From: Hydnum rufescens UP504
Lineage: Eukaryota; Basidiomycota; Agaricomycetes; Cantharellales; Hydnaceae
Reading direction: 5' to 3'
DNA length: 64,000 nt
Assembly (NCBI GenBank): GCA_014904985.1
Contig: MU128980.1
Coordinates: 180,708-244,707 of the forward strand
Below are positions 62,770 to 64,000 of the stretch, piece by piece; position 1 is the stretch's first letter; the number at the start of each line of letters is the position of its first letter. The notes under the pieces were generated by a model. It saw only the letters and a program-made list of their open reading frames with translations, made no database searches and was not told the origin of the DNA. A program made the translations under genes and the position numbers.

Positions 62770-64000
62770 GTGATGAGAGCACCAAACAAATATAAACACA
62801 GATAACTCCAACTAAGTCTGGGAGGATCCGGGCAAGAACGAGATAACAAGGATGGGATGGAGAGCAGTCCAGCAGCCGAAGGACTAGGCGGAAACGAGCA
62901 CAGCGGTCCTTAAGCTCACGGAGTCAACTGGAAGTACTCGGACTGTAGTCCAGAGTAGAAGCGGAAATCCTGAGATTAACATTAAGGGAATAGGTACAGT
63001 GAGGCTAACCTGTAGTCTGGAGTAGAAGCGGAATCCTGAGAGACCAAAGCTGAGTCTCTGGATTTCACCCTGGACTACTTATACATAGTTCCTATACTAC
63101 GGGGATTGATTGCTTAATGAGAGGTGGTTACAGGGGGGCAGGCACAAGAGGGGAGCGGGCAGGGGACAGGAAAGTGGAGGGGACAGGGACAGGCCAGGGT
63201 AAGTGTGGGAACCGAATAAAGAAACGAGAAATGAAAGGAAATGAAATGGAATGGACAAATCGGAAACAGCTGGAACCAAAGCCAGAAACAAACCAGAAAC
63301 AAATCCAGAATTAACCAGGAAACGGATGAACGCTGACAGCCCTCCTGAATCCAGGAGCACTTCATTACAAGCAGGCTGTCAGGTTGTCCCTCACTCCGGT
63401 CCACTCCAATCCACTCCGGTCCACTCCGGCCCACTCCGGATCACTCCGGTCCTTGTCCACCCACCTCCAGCCAGTTCTCTCTTAGTTCCTTCGCCCAAGT
63501 CCACTTGCTTCCGTTTGACTCCGATCCAACCCTATCTGGTTTCATTTCCCTTTCATTCCCATTGCTCCGTTGCCCCTGGCCGAGTTCATGTTCTGGTTCC
63601 TGTTTCCGTCCCCTCTGTACACCCACAGTTTAGCGATCACACTCCACTTGTAGTATAGTCATCATGTAAGTAAGTCTGAGAGTGAAGCCAGAGACCCAGC
63701 TTTGGTCTCTCAGATTTCTGCATTTACCTGGATAGCAGCACCTTCATGTATTCCGTATTCATGATTACATATCTAGATTCGCTGTTACCTGGACTACCAG
63801 CTCTGGAGTATTACTCCAGTCGACTCCACGAGCTTAAGGACCGCTTGCTCATTCCCGCCTAGTCCCTTCACGGCACGGACCACTCCTCTGACATCCCTAC
63901 CTCCTTACTCATTCTGCCCCGATTCTTGCAACTTAGCCGGCTTCACCGACTTAGCCGAATTATTTTGTTACATTGTTTGGGGCCTCTCGTCAAGCGTGCC
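62770..64000. repeat. Large imperfect inverted repeat (foldback-like or head-to-head LTRs)
   Basis: The left arm (about 62770-63330) reads as an imperfect reverse complement of the right arm (about 63430-64000). Matching blocks include GGTCCTTAAGCTC with GACTAGGCGG near 62880-62925 against 63835-63870, and GAGAGACCAAAGCTG near 63037-63051 against 63694-63712. Also ACCAAACAAATATAAAC near 62780 pairs with the window end. The centre holds a CTGACAGCC/GGCTGTCAG hairpin (about 63335-63385) and 10-base tandem units CCACTCCGGT at 63400-63450. Within the left arm, GTAGTC-GAGTAGAAGCGGAA is present twice (62945 and 63012). The right end is cut by the window. Confidence 0.75.
63398..63452. repeat. 10-nt tandem repeat
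   Basis: Five to six diverged copies of TCCACTCCGG follow one another in the loop region of the inverted repeat. Confidence 0.75.

Noticed and set aside
63251..63658. A 135-codon plus-strand frame rich in Pro and Ser
   Set aside because: It runs through the arms and tandem repeats of the inverted repeat, so its openness is explained by repeat composition.

Overview
This window is nuclear DNA from a filamentous fungus, most likely a basidiomycete of the Agaricomycotina. The reasons are: genes are split by many short (about 50-70 nt) GT-AG introns; the conserved proteins are fungal (SEC23, RLI1, SNF1, NCA2, OCT1, STR2-type cystathionine gamma-synthase, SNT1); and several families typical of fungi, some mainly of basidiomycetes, are present (FunK1 kinases, DUF1769, DUF7729, PL14 lyases, G-domain GTPases). 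I cannot fix the genus. No bacterial operons, rRNA, tRNA or CRISPR were seen.

Layout. 0-6 kb: SEC23 (minus), an unassigned 1.4 kb gap, a DUF1769 protein (minus). 6-13 kb: a degenerate kinase-like gene, a P-loop GTPase and a multipass membrane protein (all plus). 13-19 kb: NCA2 and a FunK1 kinase (minus). 19-31 kb: a weak hypothetical gene head-to-head with RLI1 (plus), then SNT1 and cystathionine gamma-synthase (minus). 32-35 kb: SNF1 kinase (minus), followed by about 3 kb without an assignable gene. 37-46 kb: a flavin monooxygenase (plus), a small unknown gene (minus), OCT1 and POLD4 (plus). 46-56 kb: a decayed retroelement gag-like ORF abutting a PL14 lyase, a RING E3 ligase, a single-pass surface protein (plus) and a DUF7729 protein (minus). 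56-59 kb: an EXD-type 3'-5' exonuclease (minus) and an uncertain disordered protein. 59-64 kb: a repeat-rich, CpG-poor block holding a deleted Ty1/copia element with its 3' LTR and a large imperfect inverted repeat that runs off the window end.

The genes are mostly unrelated housekeeping functions (secretion, ribosome recycling, energy sensing, mitochondrial import, DNA replication, sulfur amino acid synthesis) mixed with lineage-expanded families; I see no convincing biosynthetic or defence cluster.

The most important observation for any user is that at least five conserved genes, including the essential RLI1, carry single-base shifts. Most sit at short homopolymers and follow one direction: G/C runs one base short, A/T runs one base long. 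I judge this more likely to be an uncorrected assembly error than biology. Two introns appear to use GC-AG borders, and RLI1 contains a 22-nt microexon.
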